IMG/VR virus record: IMGVR_UViG_3300033145_000399
Span: 1-42,866 of that record
Strand: one strand, 5' to 3'
From: a virus
DNA: 42,866 bases
The notes below the pieces were generated by a model, which was not told the origin of the DNA, searched no databases, and was given only the letters and a program-made list of their open reading frames with translations. Position numbers and translations under genes: made by a program. Below, in pieces: positions 41,859 through 42,866 of this stretch. Every line of letters starts with the position of its first letter. Positions within the stretch are counted from its first letter, which is position 1.

Positions 41859-42587
41859 TTAACGATTTCGTGTGACGACAGCACCTTTGAGAGCAACTTT
41901 CTGCTCATCACTTAGTTTCCCCCATCTATTTGCATCTTCAGCTATCCAGGCTCGCAGTTGATCCGTTGACATAGTCTTGGGGTCACCTTCGGCTGTTGTA
42001 ACTGGTTTTGCACCAGGAGAAATATCGGTGGCATCACCTTTCTTGTCTGACTTCGTTTTGTCAGCTTGCATTGTGTCCACTCTATCATCCAAGTAGTCTC
42101 TGACTTGTTCAATGGCTTCCTCAGAATCCATGACCTCACCTTTAACTAATGTGAGTGGGTTTTCGGATAGGAAAGTACGGAGTGTGGTATCATTCTGCAA
42201 TAGTGTTTGATACTTGGGATCAAAACCTAACTGCATAATACCCTTCGTAGCTTCTGTTTCCATTTGGGCTTGTTCAACATCTGCAAGATCTGCTGAATCG
42301 CCAGCATCAGTATCATCAGATTTTGGTCTGGTGACACGAAGCTTTGCTTGGGTTCTGCGGAGTTCCGACTTACTACGCTTTGAACGCTTGTCAGCCTGAG
42401 CCTGTAGAGATTCAGCTCTATCAGTTCTGTCCGCTTTATCCTTGAGCTGGTCATGTTCGGATTTTGTGAGGGTAACCTTTTCCTCATTAGGTTGTGCTTG
42501 CTGGTCTCCAGAGCCATCTTTATTGGCATCATCTGACTTAGTGTCAGTGGAGGCAGTAGGGTCAACCGGTTGTTTTTCATCAACCAT
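41859..42587 (-). CDS. Scaffold protein candidate, 242 aa
   Basis: The sequence is very acidic/polar and low in hydrophobic residues except in a middle helical part (FDPKYQTLL to LTLVKGEVMD). Residues 1-100 hold a charged coiled-coil-like stretch (KADRTDRAESLQAQADKR); the C-terminal helix ends in KLSDEQKVALKGAVV. Placed directly before the capsid gene, it fits a prohead scaffold. AAGGA lies seven bases before the ATG. Confidence 0.7.
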   Translation of the reverse strand: MVDEKQPVDPTASTDTKSDDANKDGSGDQQAQPNEEKVTLTKSEHDQLKDKADRTDRAESLQAQADKRSKRSKSELRRTQAKLRVTRPKSDDTDAGDSADLADVEQAQMETEATKGIMQLGFDPKYQTLLQNDTTLRTFLSENPLTLVKGEVMDSEEAIEQVRDYLDDRVDTMQADKTKSDKKGDATDISPGAKPVTTAEGDPKTMSTDQLRAWIAEDANRWGKLSDEQKVALKGAVVTRNR

Positions 42588-42635
42588 AATTGTTCCTTGT
42601 TTTTAAAATATATAAACTACTTTTAATATAACAGA

Positions 42636-42866
42636 TTATCTGCTCTTAATAAAATCCTGTTTTAATTTTTCTATATCTTCTGTAACTTTTTCACGCATGG
42701 CATCTTTAGATTTATCAGAGTATGAAGGGTTCCTTAGATATCTTGATAAGTAAGAATATTTAGCACTTAATTCAGCTCTATACTTACCAAACATCCCTGG
42801 AACTGTCTCATCTTCACGCAATGGAACAAACTTCAAACCAAGCAATTTAGAGATAGCAGTTTGCAA
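42636..42866 (-). CDS. 3' end of the large virion-associated protein (contig-end fragment)
   Basis: This is the C-terminal part of the 1036-aa protein whose 5' part is at 1-2994. Bases 42753-42866 are the repeated overlap, so only 42636-42752 add new codons (38 residues and the stop). The internal ATG near 42863 is not a start: the frame is open upstream across the joined ends. The C-terminus is Lys-rich and helical (EKVTEDIEKLKQDFIKSR). Confidence 0.85.
   Translation of the reverse strand: MQTAISKLLGLKFVPLREDETVPGMFGKYRAELSAKYSYLSRYLRNPSYSDKSKDAMREKVTEDIEKLKQDFIKSR
42753..42866. repeat. Terminal direct repeat, right copy
   Basis: Identical to bases 1-114. It shows that the contig closes on itself, so the unique genome length is 42,752 bp. 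Confidence 0.95.

Overview
The window is a complete tailed-phage genome of about 42.75 kb. The first 114 bases are repeated exactly as the last 114, and one gene reads across that junction without a frame break, so the molecule is circular or circularly permuted with a unit length of 42,752 bp. Base composition is low-GC. The phage type is read from a terminase large subunit, a portal, an N4-gp56-family major capsid protein, an acidic scaffold candidate, and many fibre or collar proteins. No tape-measure, sheath or major tail tube protein is visible, so a short-tailed (podovirus-like) particle is the best guess. The host is unknown. A teichoic-acid-type glycerophosphotransferase and a LicC-like cytidylyltransferase hint at a low-GC Gram-positive or a little-studied phylum, but this is inference.

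The genome has two divergent arms separated by a 536-bp control region (10293-10828). The rightward arm (+ strand, 10829-20807) is early/middle. It holds many small unknown and membrane proteins, a membrane-anchored lytic transglycosylase, a ssDNA-binding protein, a replication initiator that carries iterons inside its own gene (a lambda-O-like origin), two PD-(D/E)XK nucleases (one Holliday-junction-resolvase-like), an XRE-type regulator with an acidic tail, and an RmlA-type sugar nucleotidyltransferase. It ends at a bidirectional terminator (20821-20854). No DNA polymerase, RNA polymerase, integrase or recombinase is visible, so replication probably relies on host enzymes.

The leftward arm (- strand) runs from 10292 down to 1, across the junction to 42866, and down to 20905. 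The order is: Zn-finger protein, small terminase candidate, large terminase, portal, three large virion proteins, scaffold, capsid, terminator, a seven-gene glycan cassette (glycerophosphotransferase-like, methyltransferase, LicC-like nucleotidyltransferase, two GT2 and two GT4 glycosyltransferases), seven tail/fibre proteins, then a lysis region with small membrane proteins, an amidase and a holin candidate.

The most unusual content is: (i) two adjacent giant repeat proteins (619 and 991 aa) built from about 25-30 copies each of a 17-21-residue motif, arranged in a higher-order period of about 72 residues; (ii) the glycan-synthesis cassette placed between capsid and tail fibres behind a terminator, suggesting glycan decoration of the virion or the cell surface; (iii) the intragenic iteron origin; and (iv) a set of recurring short DNA motifs in the early arm, including perfect sigma70-like promoters, an ACAGTAAA family, an identical stop-codon junction after three genes, and a promoter that would give a leaderless mRNA.
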